DNA from: Enterobacter sp. CC120223-11
GTDB lineage: Bacteria; Pseudomonadota; Gammaproteobacteria; Enterobacterales; Enterobacteriaceae
DNA length: 64,000 nucleotides
Direction: 5' to 3'
Assembly: GCF_900215375.1 (NCBI RefSeq)
Contig: NZ_OBEF01000001.1
Location: 248,001 to 312,000 of the forward strand
Every line of letters starts with the position of its first letter. Within the stretch, counting starts at the first letter, position 1. The position numbers were made by a program, and so were the translations under genes. Positions 36,669 through 46,654 of the stretch are shown piece by piece. The notes beneath the pieces are model-generated. The model saw only the letters and a list, made by a program, of their open reading frames with translations, did not search any database and was not told the origin of the DNA.

Positions 36669-37337
36669 ATGTCAGCCTCGCGACAAATCGTTGCCGCTAT
36701 CTTTGATATGGATGGATTATTGATTGACTCTGAGCCGTTGTGGGATCGCGCTGAGCTGGGCGTGTTAGCTGAAATCGGCGTCGATATCAGCCGCCGCAGC
36801 GAACTGCCGGACACGCTCGGCCTGCGCATTGATATGGTTGTCGAACTGTGGTTTGCCCATCAGCCGTGGAGCGGCCCGAGCCGCGCAGAAGTCACCGACC
36901 TTATCATCAACCGCGCCATTTCCCTGGTTGAAGCAGAGCGCCCGCTGCTGCCTGGCGTCCGTGAAGCCATTGCCCTGTGCAAAGCCCAGGGGCTGAAAGT
37001 GGGCGTGGCGTCGGCCTCTCCGCTGCACATGCTGGAAAAAGTGCTGGCCATGTTTGATTTGCGCGATCAATTCGATGCCCTCGCCTCCGCGGAAAAGCTG
37101 CCCTACAGCAAGCCGCATCCACAGGTGTATCTCGACTGCGCTGAAAAGCTTGGCGTTTCGCCGCTCAACTGCGTGGCGCTGGAAGACTCAGTCAATGGCA
37201 TGATTGCCAGCAAAGCGGCGCGTATGCGCTCCATCGTCGTGCCTGAACACGAAAACGCTGCTGACCCGCGCTATGTTCTGGCGGACGTAAAACTATCCTC
37301 TCTTGCACAGCTGACTGCTGCACATTTGCTCGGCTGA
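36669..37337 (+). CDS. hxpB: Hexitol / 2-deoxyglucose-6-phosphate phosphatase HxpB
   Basis: 222 residues, the E. coli YniC length. HAD superfamily: nucleophile and acid Asp in FDMDGLLIDSEP, motif II Ser in VASASPLHM, Lys in YSKPHPQVYL and motif IV EDSVNGMIA. Dephosphorylates 2-deoxyglucose-6-P and hexitol phosphates in the cytosol. AGGAG precedes the ATG. Confidence 0.95.
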   Translation: MSASRQIVAAIFDMDGLLIDSEPLWDRAELGVLAEIGVDISRRSELPDTLGLRIDMVVELWFAHQPWSGPSRAEVTDLIINRAISLVEAERPLLPGVREAIALCKAQGLKVGVASASPLHMLEKVLAMFDLRDQFDALASAEKLPYSKPHPQVYLDCAEKLGVSPLNCVALEDSVNGMIASKAARMRSIVVPEHENAADPRYVLADVKLSSLAQLTAAHLLG

Positions 37338-37355
37338 TTTTCACCTCCCGACTCG

Positions 37356-37378
37356 CAGCCCGAATAATCATCGGGCTG
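37356..37378 (+). terminator. Hairpin after hxpB
   Basis: CAGCCCGA (37356-37363) pairs with TCGGGCTG (37371-37378). No T-run follows, so termination is uncertain. Confidence 0.4.
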
Positions 37379-37428
37379 TGACAAAGAGTTACACCGTCAC
37401 CTCTTCCGTCCACTGTATAAAAACCCTA

Positions 37429-37448
37429 TACTGTATGAATTGACAGTT
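37429..37448. promoter_or_regulatory. LexA box upstream of ydjM
   Basis: TACTGTATGAATTGACAGTT carries CTGT-N8-ACAG (37431-37446), 17 bases from the ydjM start. A weaker half-matching box (CACTGTATAAAAAC) lies at 37411-37424. E. coli ydjM is an SOS gene with two LexA boxes at this position. Confidence 0.85.
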
Positions 37449-37462
37449 TTACGGGTGTTATC

Positions 37463-38053
37463 ATGACGGCGGAAGGTCACCTGCTCTTTTCTGTAGCCTG
37501 CGCGGTGTTTGCCAAAAATGCCGAACTGACCCCGGTTCTTGCGCAGGGAGACTGGTGGCATATTGTTCCCGCCGCGGTGCTCACCTGCCTGCTGCCGGAC
37601 ATCGATCACCCCAAATCCTTCCTTGGCCAGCGGCTGAGCTGGATAGCCAAACCCATTGCGCGAATGTGTGGTCATCGTGGTTTCACCCACAGCCTGCTGG
37701 CGGTGTTCGGCGGCCTGACGCTGTTTTACCTCAAAGTGCCAGAGAGCTGGATTGTGCCTGCCGATGCCATTCAGGGGATGGTGCTCGGCTACCTGAGCCA
37801 TATTCTCGCCGACATGCTCACCCCTGCGGGCGTGCCGCTGCTGTGGCCCTGCCGCTGGCGTTTCCGTTTGCCGATCCTCGCCCCGCGCAAAGGCAATCAG
37901 CTGGAACGCGTGCTCTGCATGGCGCTGTTCGTTTATGCAGTCTGGATGCCACAGTCGGTCACCGACAACAGCGCCGTGCGCTGGTCATCTGGCCTTATCA
38001 GTTCGCTGCAGTGGCGCTTCGATCGCTTTATAAATCAGCAAAGCGGCCACTAA
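37463..38053 (+). CDS. ydjM: SOS-induced inner-membrane metal-dependent hydrolase family protein YdjM
   Basis: 196 residues. N-terminus [20 protein letters not shown], with HGHRGFTHS-like GHRGFTHS and [11 protein letters not shown] motifs of the YbcI/YdjM (DUF457) family; four or so membrane helices. LexA-controlled in E. coli; role in the SOS response unknown. The LexA box ends 14 bases before the ATG, so the message leader is short and the ribosome site weak. Confidence 0.94.
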   Translation: MTAEGHLLFSVACAVFAKNAELTPVLAQGDWWHIVPAAVLTCLLPDIDHPKSFLGQRLSWIAKPIARMCGHRGFTHSLLAVFGGLTLFYLKVPESWIVPADAIQGMVLGYLSHILADMLTPAGVPLLWPCRWRFRLPILAPRKGNQLERVLCMALFVYAVWMPQSVTDNSAVRWSSGLISSLQWRFDRFINQQSGH

Positions 38054-38100
38054 ACAGGCAATCATCGCCGTTTTGGTATAACCCATTCCATTTGGATATA

Positions 38101-38119
38101 AGAAGTGAATCACACTTCT
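38101..38119. other. Inverted repeat between ydjM and tcyP
   Basis: AGAAGTG (38101-38107) and CACTTCT (38113-38119) separated by AATCA. It could be a ydjM hairpin without T-run or an operator for tcyP; I cannot tell which. Confidence 0.35.
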
Positions 38120-38184
38120 GCTACTCTTTGCGCCATTACAGTCGGCCTGATTCTGGGCCGTATAATGACATCAGGAGAACGGGG

Positions 38185-39576
38185 ATGAATTTTCCATTAA
38201 TAGCGAACGTTGTGGTGTTCGCGGTATTGCTGTTTGCTCTGGCACAAACACGGCATAAAAACTGGAGCCTGGCGAAAAAAGTTTTAGTCGGCCTGGCGAT
38301 GGGCGTGGTCTTCGGCCTTGCACTGCAGCTGGTGTACGGCGCAGACAGCGCTGTGCTGAAAGACTCTATCCAGTGGTTCAACATCGTCGGCAACGGCTAC
38401 GTGCAACTGCTGCAAATGATCGTCATGCCGCTGGTGTTTGCTTCCATTCTGAGCGCAGTGGCTCGTCTGCATAATGCGTCACAGTTGGGTAAAATCAGCT
38501 TCCTGACCATCGGCACCCTGCTGTTCACCACGATGATTTCTGCGCTGGTCGGCGTGCTGGTGACCAATCTGTTCGGTTTAAGCGCTCAGGGCCTGGTCCA
38601 GGGCACTGCGGAAACCGCGCGTCTGGCCGCCATTCAGAGCAACTACGTTGGTAAAGTCGCAGACCTGAGCGTGCCGCAGCTGATCCTCTCCTTCGTACCG
38701 AAGAATCCGTTTGCCGACCTGACGGGTGCGAACCCGACGTCTATCATCAGCATCGTGATTTTCGCCGCCTTCCTGGGTGTGGCTGCTCTGAAGCTGCTGA
38801 AAGATGACGAGCCGAAAGGTAAACGCGTGCTGACCGCCATCGATACCCTGCAGGGCTGGGTGATGAAGCTGGTGCGTCTGGTGATGCAGCTGACTCCTTA
38901 CGGCGTGCTGGCGCTGATGACCAAAGTGGTTGCAGGCTCTAACCTGCAGGACATCATCAAGCTTGGCGGTTTCGTCGTGGCGTCCTATCTCGGTCTGGCC
39001 ATCATGTTTGTGGTTCACGGCCTGCTGCTCGGCGCAAACGGCGTTAACCCGCTGAAATACTTCCGTAAAGTGTGGCCGGTGCTGACCTTCGCCTTCACCA
39101 GCCGTTCCAGCGCCGCGTCCATTCCGCTGAACATTGAAGCGCAGACCCGTCGTCTTGGCGTGCCGGAATCCATCGCCAGCTTCTCTGCTTCCTTCGGCGC
39201 GACCATTGGTCAGAACGGCTGTGCGGGCCTGTACCCGGCCATGCTCGCGGTGATGGTTGCCCCAACCGTCGGCATTAACCCGCTCGATCCGCTGTGGATT
39301 GCCACCCTGGTTGGCATTGTTACCGTCAGCTCTGCCGGTGTGGCAGGCGTGGGCGGCGGCGCAACCTTCGCTGCGCTGATCGTGCTGCCTGCGATGGGCC
39401 TGCCGGTGACGCTGGTTGCCCTGCTTATCTCCATCGAACCGCTGATCGACATGGGCCGTACCGCCCTGAACGTCAACGGCTCCATGACCGCCGGTACCCT
39501 GACCAGCCAGTGGCTGCGCCAGACCGATAAAGCGGTAATGGCAAGCGAAGATGAAGTGGAACTGGCGCACCGCTAA
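38185..39576 (+). CDS. tcyP: L-cystine:proton symporter TcyP
   Basis: 463 residues, the E. coli YdjN length. Dicarboxylate/amino acid:cation symporter fold with the serine-rich hairpin [12 protein letters not shown] and the NGCAGLYPA / AGVAGVGGG motifs. It is the lower-affinity cystine importer and is under CysB control in E. coli. ATG 38185 has AGGAGAACGGGG upstream; a long open frame upstream in the same phase runs through ydjM and is not coding. Confidence 0.96.
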   Translation: MNFPLIANVVVFAVLLFALAQTRHKNWSLAKKVLVGLAMGVVFGLALQLVYGADSAVLKDSIQWFNIVGNGYVQLLQMIVMPLVFASILSAVARLHNASQLGKISFLTIGTLLFTTMISALVGVLVTNLFGLSAQGLVQGTAETARLAAIQSNYVGKVADLSVPQLILSFVPKNPFADLTGANPTSIISIVIFAAFLGVAALKLLKDDEPKGKRVLTAIDTLQGWVMKLVRLVMQLTPYGVLALMTKVVAGSNLQDIIKLGGFVVASYLGLAIMFVVHGLLLGANGVNPLKYFRKVWPVLTFAFTSRSSAASIPLNIEAQTRRLGVPESIASFSASFGATIGQNGCAGLYPAMLAVMVAPTVGINPLDPLWIATLVGIVTVSSAGVAGVGGGATFAALIVLPAMGLPVTLVALLISIEPLIDMGRTALNVNGSMTAGTLTSQWLRQTDKAVMASEDEVELAHR

Positions 39577-39594
39577 GGTCGCTTCTTCTTAAAA

Positions 39595-39633
39595 AAAACG
39601 GTGAGCCAGACACGTTCTGCTCACCGTTTTTTT
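39595..39633. terminator. Terminator between tcyP and dpiA
   Basis: CGGTGAGC (39599-39606) pairs with GCTCACCG (39619-39626), extended by A residues before and seven T residues after. Serves both convergent genes. Confidence 0.88.
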
Positions 39634-40321
39634 ATGTCTCAGCCCCTCGGTAACTGCGCTGCGGCCGCCCGACCTTGCCGTAGACAATCTCAGCCCGAAT
39701 CCGCTGCTGGCCTGCGGCATACTCCAGATAGCGCCTGGCCGTCGTCCGACTTAGCTTAAGCGTCTGAGCAACCGTTTCTGCGGTATGGCTGATTTCATCG
39801 TCAGGAAACAGCGCCAGAACCTTCTCAAGCGTCAGGCCATCGATACCGACCGGAAGCTCCGCCCTGGGCTCACCGCGCGCGTAGGCGTTGAACATCTGGT
39901 CAATCTGACGCTGGCTGGCGCTGGCGGTATGCGCCAGCATTTGCATCCGCTGCTGGTAGCGCATCAGCGTCTGATGAAGTCGTTCATAGGAAACCGGCTT
40001 CACCAGATAGTCAAAGACCCCGCCGCGTACCGCTTCTGAGACGGTATCCATATCGCTCGCTGCGGTGGTAAAAATCACGCCGCAAGGTGTGTGGGCCTGG
40101 ATCAGTTCATGCAGTAAGGTGATGCCCTTGCCATCCGGCAGATAGTTATCAAGCAGAATGAGCGAAGGACGCAGACGGGCGATCATCGCGCGCGCCTGAG
40201 TCAGATTCCCAGCCAGCCACACCTGGCTGCATTCGGGAAACTGGCGAATAAACTCGGCATGCATTTCGGCAAGCGTCGTCTCATCTTCAACAATCAAAAT
40301 CGTCAGAGGTTGTGCCATCAT
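39632..40321 (-). CDS. dpiA: Response regulator DpiA (CitB)
   Basis: 229 residues. Receiver domain (1-125) with phospho-acceptor Asp58 in LILLDNYLPDG, then a CitB-type helix-turn-helix (AETVAQTLKLSRTTARRYLEY, about 180-205). Partner of DpiB; activates the citrate fermentation genes. In E. coli it also binds AT-rich origins and can induce SOS. It overlaps the end of dpiB by 35 bases. Two ATGs in tandem (40321, 40318) could both serve. Confidence 0.95.
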   Translation of the reverse strand: MMAQPLTILIVEDETTLAEMHAEFIRQFPECSQVWLAGNLTQARAMIARLRPSLILLDNYLPDGKGITLLHELIQAHTPCGVIFTTAASDMDTVSEAVRGGVFDYLVKPVSYERLHQTLMRYQQRMQMLAHTASASQRQIDQMFNAYARGEPRAELPVGIDGLTLEKVLALFPDDEISHTAETVAQTLKLSRTTARRYLEYAAGQQRIRAEIVYGKVGRPQRSYRGAET

Positions 40322-41948
40322 TGCGTTTCACTTTCGGTATAAAAACGGAAAACAGAGCCCCTGTGGGATCGTTATCTTCGAGCGTAATCACGCCTCCGCA
40401 ACGCTCCACATAGCCGGAAATCAGATATAAGCCAAGGCCGTGTTCGCCAGCATCTTTCTCCCGTGTGCTCACGCCCTTGTTGAAAATGGTGTGACGCAGC
40501 GCATCCGGGACGCCGCAGCCGCGATCGCTCACTTCAATCACCACCTCCGGCCCCTCATCGCTGAGCCAGAGCTCAACGGTTTTATCGCCTTCAGGGTTGT
40601 GCAGGCTTGCCTCGAATGCGTTATCCAGCAGGTTGCCGACAATGGCGGAAAATTCGGTACTGTCCAGTCCTGGCGGTAATTGCAGGAGCTGGCTGCCTTC
40701 CACAATATGCAGATTAAGCCCCAGCTCGTGCGCACGTTGTACCTTGCCGAACAGCAACCCGGCGACCTGGCGATCGCAGAAAGCACCGCGCAGGCGATCT
40801 ATCAGCGCCTGCTGGGCCTGAGATTCGCCCTTCACCATCTCCAGTACACGGTCATATTCTTTCATCTGCAGTAGGCCGCTCAGCGTAGACATCCAGTTCA
40901 GATGCTCATGCCGCAGCACCCGCAGGCTCTCCACGTACTGTTTAATCTGCGTCAGTTGAGCATTCAGGGCACTCATTTCATCCTTGCTGCGAAAGCTGAT
41001 AATGGCCCCAAGCATTTCGGTCCCGGAACGTATTGCGCCCCTGTTGGCGATGACGTTCAGACCGTTCAGGGTACACATGACATCTTGCCGTTTTTCAGCA
41101 ATGCTCTCGGTAAAAAACGCGCTTGGATGGACCACTTCCGCAACGGGCCTGCCGAGCCACTGCCGCCCCGGCGAACTCAGGCCCAGCATCTTGCGGGCGT
41201 TACGGTTAATCGCGGTGATGTGTCCTTCGGGGTCGACCGCAATCAGCCCCTCAAATACGGAGCCAAACAGCGCCTCCTGCTGACGTACCACCCGCGCAAT
41301 CTGCCGCGGCTCCATCCCCAACATCTGGCGGCGAATGTGGGCGGCAAACAGCCAGGAGAGCAGCAGCAAAATCAGCAACAGCAGCACAAACACGCCCGCC
41401 ATCGGCAAAATAAAATCCAGCCGCCAGCTGTCGATTTTACTGACCAGGTAGCCCAGCGACACCACGCCGATAACCTGCCCGCGTTCATCAAATACTGGCG
41501 TTTTTGCCCGCATTGCCATGCCTATCGAACCTTTGCCGGTAATAAAGTAGCTTTCACCCTTTTCCAGCGCGCCTGGCCTGGTCCACTGCATTGGCTGCCC
41601 GATTTTCTCAGGATTAGGGTGATACAGACGAATGGAGTGCTTATCGCCAATGACCACATAATCGAGATCTGAGCCCCCGGCCAGCTTGCTGGCTATCGCC
41701 GACAGACGGGCGGTATCCCTGCTTTTCACCGCCGCCACGACGCTGTCGTTGGCCGCAATAATTTTGGCCTGATTCATCGCCATATCGCGCACCTGCCGGG
41801 TGAGATAATCTTCAAAGCTTGCCGAGAGATACTGGCCGAGGGCCGCGACTAATAGCGAGGACATTAACAGCAGCAGCAGAAAAATACGCAGTGGAAAAGC
41901 AAGACGATAAAAGAAAGCCAGTCTTCCTCCCGATTTTTTTTCTGACAT
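40287..41948 (-). CDS. dpiB: Citrate-sensing histidine kinase DpiB (CitA)
   Basis: 553 residues (E. coli 552). Membrane helix at about 15-38, periplasmic PAS-type citrate sensor (about 40-180) with the HSIRLYHPNPEKIG motif, second helix (about 180-205), cytoplasmic PAS, then the kinase with LRHEHLNWMSTLSG (phospho-His) and ATP-binding DNAFEASL and GEHGLGLYLI. Start ATG 41948 follows AAGGAAACGATC; 40 upstream codons are open but not conserved. Divergent from citC. Confidence 0.96.
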   Translation of the reverse strand: MSEKKSGGRLAFFYRLAFPLRIFLLLLLMSSLLVAALGQYLSASFEDYLTRQVRDMAMNQAKIIAANDSVVAAVKSRDTARLSAIASKLAGGSDLDYVVIGDKHSIRLYHPNPEKIGQPMQWTRPGALEKGESYFITGKGSIGMAMRAKTPVFDERGQVIGVVSLGYLVSKIDSWRLDFILPMAGVFVLLLLILLLLSWLFAAHIRRQMLGMEPRQIARVVRQQEALFGSVFEGLIAVDPEGHITAINRNARKMLGLSSPGRQWLGRPVAEVVHPSAFFTESIAEKRQDVMCTLNGLNVIANRGAIRSGTEMLGAIISFRSKDEMSALNAQLTQIKQYVESLRVLRHEHLNWMSTLSGLLQMKEYDRVLEMVKGESQAQQALIDRLRGAFCDRQVAGLLFGKVQRAHELGLNLHIVEGSQLLQLPPGLDSTEFSAIVGNLLDNAFEASLHNPEGDKTVELWLSDEGPEVVIEVSDRGCGVPDALRHTIFNKGVSTREKDAGEHGLGLYLISGYVERCGGVITLEDNDPTGALFSVFIPKVKRNDGTTSDDFDC

Positions 41949-42312
41949 GATCGTTTCCTTGTGCCGGACCTGGCCTCTCCCTGATAACCCTGAAAATGTA
42001 ATGGTTTTGCTTTCGCTGCGTCCAGTGATTCCCACCCGTTTCGTTATGGATTGCACAAATAAAAACAATTAAGAAAATAAGCACCACCTTATTAACTGCA
42101 TTAAAAATAATTAAATAAATAAAAACCATTAGCCAATTTAAAACAGCCTGTCGTTTGTGAAACAGCTCAACAATTAAATCAAAAACAGCTCGTATTATCG
42201 CGGCATGCGTGATGAAGAATCGTTTTAGCGTTGCAAATGTTATTAATTTGCAACGCATTGTTATCAGTCTCGTTGCCAAATCGGCAGCGTAAAAAACAGG
42301 ATGTTTTGCCCC
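41949..42312. other. dpiBA-citC divergent control region
   Basis: 364 bases, very AT-rich in 42050-42200, the type of DNA DpiA binds in E. coli. A CRP-like half site TGTGA lies near 42157 (TGTGAAACAGCTCAAC). A perfect 11-bp inverted repeat (listed separately) lies near the citC side. No extra gene seen. Confidence 0.6.
42228..42256. promoter_or_regulatory. Perfect 11-bp inverted repeat upstream of citC
   Basis: GCGTTGCAAAT (42228-42238) and ATTTGCAACGC (42246-42256) with spacer GTTATTA. It starts about 85 bases before the citC start. It could be an operator in DNA or a hairpin in the citC leader. Which factor uses it is unknown. Confidence 0.5.
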
Positions 42313-43371
42313 ATGCTGTCCCAACCCGTATTTACGCAGGTCAAACGTGCGGAAAATAAAAAAATCGCCGCCATTACGCAATTCCTGCGCGAAAACGACC
42401 TGAGTATCGATACCACGGTAGAGGTTTTTATTACCGTAACTCGCAATGATTCGCTGATAGCCTGCGGCGGTATAGCCGGGAATATTATTAAATGCGTCGC
42501 CATCAATGAATCAGCGCGCGGTGAAGGCCTGGCCCTGACGCTTGCCACCGAATTAATCAATCTGGCGTATGAAAAGCAGCGCACAAATTTATTCATTTAC
42601 ACCAAAAGCCATAACGAAGCCCTGTTTAAGCAATGCGGTTTTTATACGCTCGCAAGCGTTCCGGCCGTGATGGTATTAATGGAAAACAGCGCAACCCGGC
42701 TGCAACGTTATGCCAGCTACCTGACGACGCTGCGCCAAAGCGGCGACAAAATCGGCTGTATCGTTATGAATGCGAACCCCTTCACCAACGGACACCGATA
42801 CCTGATCCAGACCGCAGCGGCGCAGTGTGACTGGCTGCATGTGTTTCTGGTGAAGGAGGACACGTCGCGTTTTCCTTATGAAGATCGCCTGGCACTGGTG
42901 CGTGCCGGTACCGCTGATATTCCGGGTATTACCGTGCACCGCGGTTCGGAATACATGATCTCGCGCGCCACTTTCCCCTGCTACTTCATCAAAGAGCAGA
43001 GCGTGATCAACCACTGCTATACCGAAATTGACCTGCAAATCTTTCGTCAGCATCTCGCCCCGGCGCTCGGTATCACGCACCGCTTCGTCGGTACCGAGCC
43101 CTTTTGTACGGTCACTGCAGGCTACAACCACGATATGCGCCAGAGGCTGGCCGATCCGGCATGGCATTCACCGCCCATTCAACTGGTTGAAATTGAGCGT
43201 CTGCAGTATCAGGGCACAGCAATTTCCGCATCCTGGGTACGTCGGCTGTTGGTGAAAAAAGATTTAGCGACTATCGCCCGGCTGGTCCCGAAAGCCACCA
43301 GCGCTTATCTGCAACAAATGATCGCCGTGAACAAAGAATCCCTTTCCGCATCAATGACAGGTGAAAAATGA
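42313..43371 (+). CDS. citC: [Citrate (pro-3S)-lyase] ligase
   Basis: 352 residues from ATG 42313, equal to E. coli CitC. Acetylates the thiol of the prosthetic group on CitD to activate citrate lyase, using acetate and ATP. The N-terminal third is acetyltransferase-like ([13 protein letters not shown]); the rest is a nucleotidyltransferase with [11 protein letters not shown] (HxGH-type) and [15 protein letters not shown]. An in-frame ATG at 42301 would add four residues; alignment with E. coli favours 42313. First gene of citCDEFXGT. Confidence 0.93.
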   Translation: MLSQPVFTQVKRAENKKIAAITQFLRENDLSIDTTVEVFITVTRNDSLIACGGIAGNIIKCVAINESARGEGLALTLATELINLAYEKQRTNLFIYTKSHNEALFKQCGFYTLASVPAVMVLMENSATRLQRYASYLTTLRQSGDKIGCIVMNANPFTNGHRYLIQTAAAQCDWLHVFLVKEDTSRFPYEDRLALVRAGTADIPGITVHRGSEYMISRATFPCYFIKEQSVINHCYTEIDLQIFRQHLAPALGITHRFVGTEPFCTVTAGYNHDMRQRLADPAWHSPPIQLVEIERLQYQGTAISASWVRRLLVKKDLATIARLVPKATSAYLQQMIAVNKESLSASMTGEK

Positions 43372-43664
43372 ACATTACCCATGCAGCCGTCGCCGGCACC
43401 CTGGAGTCAGGCGATGTGATGATCCGCATTTCCCCTCTGGACAGTGAAGAAATAGACCTGCAAATCAGCAGCAGCGTCGAAAAGCAGTTTGGCGAGGCCA
43501 TTCGCGCCACGCTGTACGAAATTCTCAGCCGCTACGACGTGCGCGGCGTACAGCTCATCATCGACGATAAAGGTGCGCTCGACTGCGTGCTTCGGGCTCG
43601 TCTCGAAACCCTGCTGGCCCGTGCCAGCGGGCTCAGCGCCCTGCCATGGGAGGATCGAGCATGA
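43368..43664 (+). CDS. citD: Citrate lyase gamma subunit (acyl carrier protein)
   Basis: 98 residues, the E. coli length. Ser14 (AGTLESGD) carries the triphosphoribosyl-dephospho-CoA arm. Overlaps citC (ATGA) and citE (ATGA), so translation is coupled through all three. Confidence 0.95.
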   Translation: MNITHAAVAGTLESGDVMIRISPLDSEEIDLQISSSVEKQFGEAIRATLYEILSRYDVRGVQLIIDDKGALDCVLRARLETLLARASGLSALPWEDRA

Positions 43665-44569
43665 CCCCGACTTCCGCCCAGCTACGCAAATCTCGCACCC
43701 GACGCAGCATGCTGTTTATTCCCGGAGCCAACGCCGCGATGGTGAGTAACGGCTTTATCTACGGCGCGGATGCACTGATGTTCGACCTTGAGGACTCGGT
43801 CATCCTGCGCGAGAAAGATGCAGCCCGCCGCCTGGTGTATCACGCCCTGCAGCACCCGCTTTACCGGGAGCGTGAAACCATCGTCCGTGTAAATGCCCTG
43901 GATTCGGCGTATGGCCTGGCTGACCTGGAGGCCGTTGTACGCGGCGGGGCAGACATTGTGCGCCTGCCGAAAACCGATACCGCGCAGGACGTGACGGATA
44001 TCGAAAGCGAAATCGCCCGCATTGAGGCAGAGTGCGGCCGCGAACCCGGCAGCACAGGGCTTCTGGCGGCCATCGAATCGCCGCAAGGGATCACCGAAGC
44101 CGTCGCCATTGCCAACGCTTCGCCGCGGTTGATCGGCATAGCATTAGGCGCTGAAGACTACGTCAGGAATTTACGCACAGAACGTTCAGCGGAGGGCGTG
44201 GAGCTGCTCTTCGCGCGCTGTGCCATTTTGCAGGCGGCCCGCGCCGCCGGGATCCAGGCATTCGATACCGTCTACTCCGATGCCAGCAACGACGCCGGTT
44301 TTCTTCACGAGGCCGCGCACATCAAACAGCTGGGTTTTGACGGCAAATCACTGATCAACCCACGTCAGATTGAGCTGTTGCACAACCTCTATGCGCCTAC
44401 CCGAAAAGAGGTTGATCACGCACAGCAGGTTATTGAAGCCGCTGAGGCTTCAGCGCGCGAAGGGCGCGGCGTGGTGTCGCTCAACGGGAAGATGGTGGAC
44501 AGCCCGGTTATCGAACGTGCGCGTCTGGTGCTATCACGCGCGACGCTTTCAGGCATTCGTCAAGAATAA
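43661..44569 (+). CDS. citE: Citrate lyase beta subunit (citryl-ACP lyase)
   Basis: 302 residues, HpcH/HpaI-type barrel. [16 protein letters not shown] at the N-terminus, metal-binding Glu/Asp in AAIESPQGI and GAEDYVRNL. Cleaves citryl-S-ACP to oxaloacetate and acetyl-S-ACP. ATG 43661 overlaps the citD stop; a start five codons earlier lies inside citD and is not conserved. Confidence 0.95.
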   Translation: MTPTSAQLRKSRTRRSMLFIPGANAAMVSNGFIYGADALMFDLEDSVILREKDAARRLVYHALQHPLYRERETIVRVNALDSAYGLADLEAVVRGGADIVRLPKTDTAQDVTDIESEIARIEAECGREPGSTGLLAAIESPQGITEAVAIANASPRLIGIALGAEDYVRNLRTERSAEGVELLFARCAILQAARAAGIQAFDTVYSDASNDAGFLHEAAHIKQLGFDGKSLINPRQIELLHNLYAPTRKEVDHAQQVIEAAEASAREGRGVVSLNGKMVDSPVIERARLVLSRATLSGIRQE

Positions 44570-44578
44570 GGACTCATC

Positions 44579-46099
44579 ATGACACTGACCTCCCGACAGG
44601 AACGTACAGCCATCTGGCATAGCCGAGTGGACGGTACGCCCCCACTCTATGTACCTGTTTCCAAACTGAACCTGCAAACGCAAAAGCCCCGCGACCGGAA
44701 GCTTTGCACCAGCCTTGAAGAGGCGATCCGTCGCTCCGGGCTGCAAGACGGCATGACGATTTCGTTTCACCACGCCTTTCGTAATGGCGATCTGACGCTG
44801 AACCAGGTAATGGACGTGATAGCCAGTATGGGATTCAAAAACCTGACGCTGGCCTCCAGTTCCCTGAGCGACTGCCATGCCCCGCTGGTCGAACACATCC
44901 GCAATCAGGTCGTTACCCGGATTTATACTTCCGGCCTGCGTGGCCCGCTGGCGGAAGCTATCTCTCGCGGCCTGCTGGCTGAACCGGTGCAGATTCACTC
45001 CCACGGCGGGCGCGTACATCTGGTAGAAAGCGGGGAGCTGAACATTGATGTCGCCTTTCTCGGCGTACCCTCCTGCGATCCTTTTGGCAACGCCAACGGC
45101 TTTACGGGCAAGGCCTGCTGCGGTTCTCTGGGCTATGCCAAAGTCGATGCCGAAAACGCGCGGCAGGTGGTGTTACTCACCGAAACGCTGCTGCCCTACC
45201 CGCACACGCCTGCCAGCCTGAGCCAGGATCGGGTCGATTTAATTGTGCAGGTTGCACAGGTCGGCGATGCGGACAAAATCGGGGCCGATGCCACACGCAT
45301 GACCTCCAATCCCCGCGAGCTGCTGATCGCCCGTAGCGCCGCCGACGTTGTAGTGAACTCCGGTTTTTTCAAAAACGGTTTCTCCCTGCAAACCGGCACG
45401 GGCGGTGCGTCGCTGGCGGTCACCCGTTTTCTGGAAGATAAAATGCGCCAGCGCAACGTCCAGGCCGCGTTCGCCCTCGGCGGCATTACCTCCACCATGG
45501 TTGATCTGCATGAAAAGGGGCTGATTCATACGCTGCTCGACGTGCAGAGCTTTGACCGGGCGGCCGCAGAGTCCCTCGCCCGCAATCCGAAGCACATTGA
45601 AATCAGCGCTAATGAGTACGCCAACTGGGGATCAAAAGGTGCCTGCGTTGACCGGCTGGATGTGGTTGTCCTCAGCGCGCTGGAAATTGACACGCGGTTC
45701 AACGTTAACGTCCTGACCGGCTCAGACGGCGTGCTGCGCGGCGCCTCCGGCGGTCACTGTGACACAGCCGTCGCCGCTGCCGTGTCCATTATCGTTGCCC
45801 CGCTGGTGCGTGGCCGCATTCCCACTCTGGTAGACCAGGTCACCACCTGCGTCACGCCGGGTTCAAGCGTGGATATTCTTGTCACCGATCACGGTATCGC
45901 CGTCAATCCGGCGCGCCCTGAACTGGCAGATCACCTCAAAAATGCAGGACTGAAGGTGGTATCCATTGAGTGGCTGCGCGAGCGGGCAGACATCCTCACC
46001 GGGCAACCGCACCCTATTGAATTTACCGATCGGGTTATCGCCGTGGTGCGCTATCGCGATGGCTCAGTGATTGATGTTGTTCATCAGGTGAAGGAGTAA
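44579..46099 (+). CDS. citF: Citrate lyase alpha subunit (citrate:acetyl-ACP transferase)
   Basis: 506 residues (E. coli 510). The N-terminal 35 residues differ from E. coli, after which RDRKLCTSLEEAIRRSGLQDGM and the rest match closely. Exchanges acetyl for citryl on the CitD arm. CoA-transferase family I fold with GGITSTMVDLHEKG and GASGGHCDTA. AAGGA precedes the ATG. Nine bases after citE. Confidence 0.96.
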   Translation: MTLTSRQERTAIWHSRVDGTPPLYVPVSKLNLQTQKPRDRKLCTSLEEAIRRSGLQDGMTISFHHAFRNGDLTLNQVMDVIASMGFKNLTLASSSLSDCHAPLVEHIRNQVVTRIYTSGLRGPLAEAISRGLLAEPVQIHSHGGRVHLVESGELNIDVAFLGVPSCDPFGNANGFTGKACCGSLGYAKVDAENARQVVLLTETLLPYPHTPASLSQDRVDLIVQVAQVGDADKIGADATRMTSNPRELLIARSAADVVVNSGFFKNGFSLQTGTGGASLAVTRFLEDKMRQRNVQAAFALGGITSTMVDLHEKGLIHTLLDVQSFDRAAAESLARNPKHIEISANEYANWGSKGACVDRLDVVVLSALEIDTRFNVNVLTGSDGVLRGASGGHCDTAVAAAVSIIVAPLVRGRIPTLVDQVTTCVTPGSSVDILVTDHGIAVNPARPELADHLKNAGLKVVSIEWLRERADILTGQPHPIEFTDRVIAVVRYRDGSVIDVVHQVKE

Positions 46100-46102
46100 A
46101 CC

Positions 46103-46654
46103 ATGCCGCTCTATGTCACCTGCGCGAACCGTCGCACGATCGCACTGCCCGAACTGCTTGCCAGCCGGGATGCCCGGCAGACACGCCAGCAGCAATGGCA
46201 GACAACGTATGCCACTCCGTTGATTTCCTTTACCACAGTGGCACCAGGCCCAATCAAGGACAGCGAACTGTCGCGCCGTATTTTCAACCACGGCATCCGT
46301 TCTCTGCGCCAGATGCTTGCCGCGTCCGGCTGGCAAATAGTTCACCAGCGCTGCTTCGGGCTGGCAACAGGCGCTGAAGGGTTACTGGCCGTTGATGCCC
46401 CCGCTCTGGCACTCAAGCAGGCCTGCATCGCCCTGGAGCAGCATCACCCGCTGGGCAGGCTGTGGGATATCGACGTCTTCATGCCTCAGGGAGAATTGCT
46501 GACCCGTCAGGCGCTTGCGCACCCCCCTCGCCGCTGCCTGCTGTGCGAAAGGGATGCCCGCCTTTGCGCCAGGGAGCGTGCGCATTCGGTCAACGAATTG
46601 CTCAACCACATGGAGAGACTACTGCATGATGCCGAAAACGCACCGCAGCGCTGA
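46103..46654 (+). CDS. citX: Apo-citrate lyase phosphoribosyl-dephospho-CoA transferase
   Basis: 183 residues. Attaches the prosthetic group made by CitG to Ser14 of CitD. Recognised by [27 protein letters not shown] and the [15 protein letters not shown] cysteine motif. Starts three bases after citF; its last 29 bases are overlapped by citG. Confidence 0.93.
   Translation: MPLYVTCANRRTIALPELLASRDARQTRQQQWQTTYATPLISFTTVAPGPIKDSELSRRIFNHGIRSLRQMLAASGWQIVHQRCFGLATGAEGLLAVDAPALALKQACIALEQHHPLGRLWDIDVFMPQGELLTRQALAHPPRRCLLCERDARLCARERAHSVNELLNHMERLLHDAENAPQR

Noticed and set aside
37555-38184. Long N-terminal extension of tcyP through ydjM
   Set aside because: Out-of-frame reading of ydjM; the conserved TcyP N-terminus and a strong ribosome site are at 38185.
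38578-39570. 330-codon open frame on the minus strand
   Set aside because: Antisense of tcyP; composition rich in His, Gln and Arg, no start signal.
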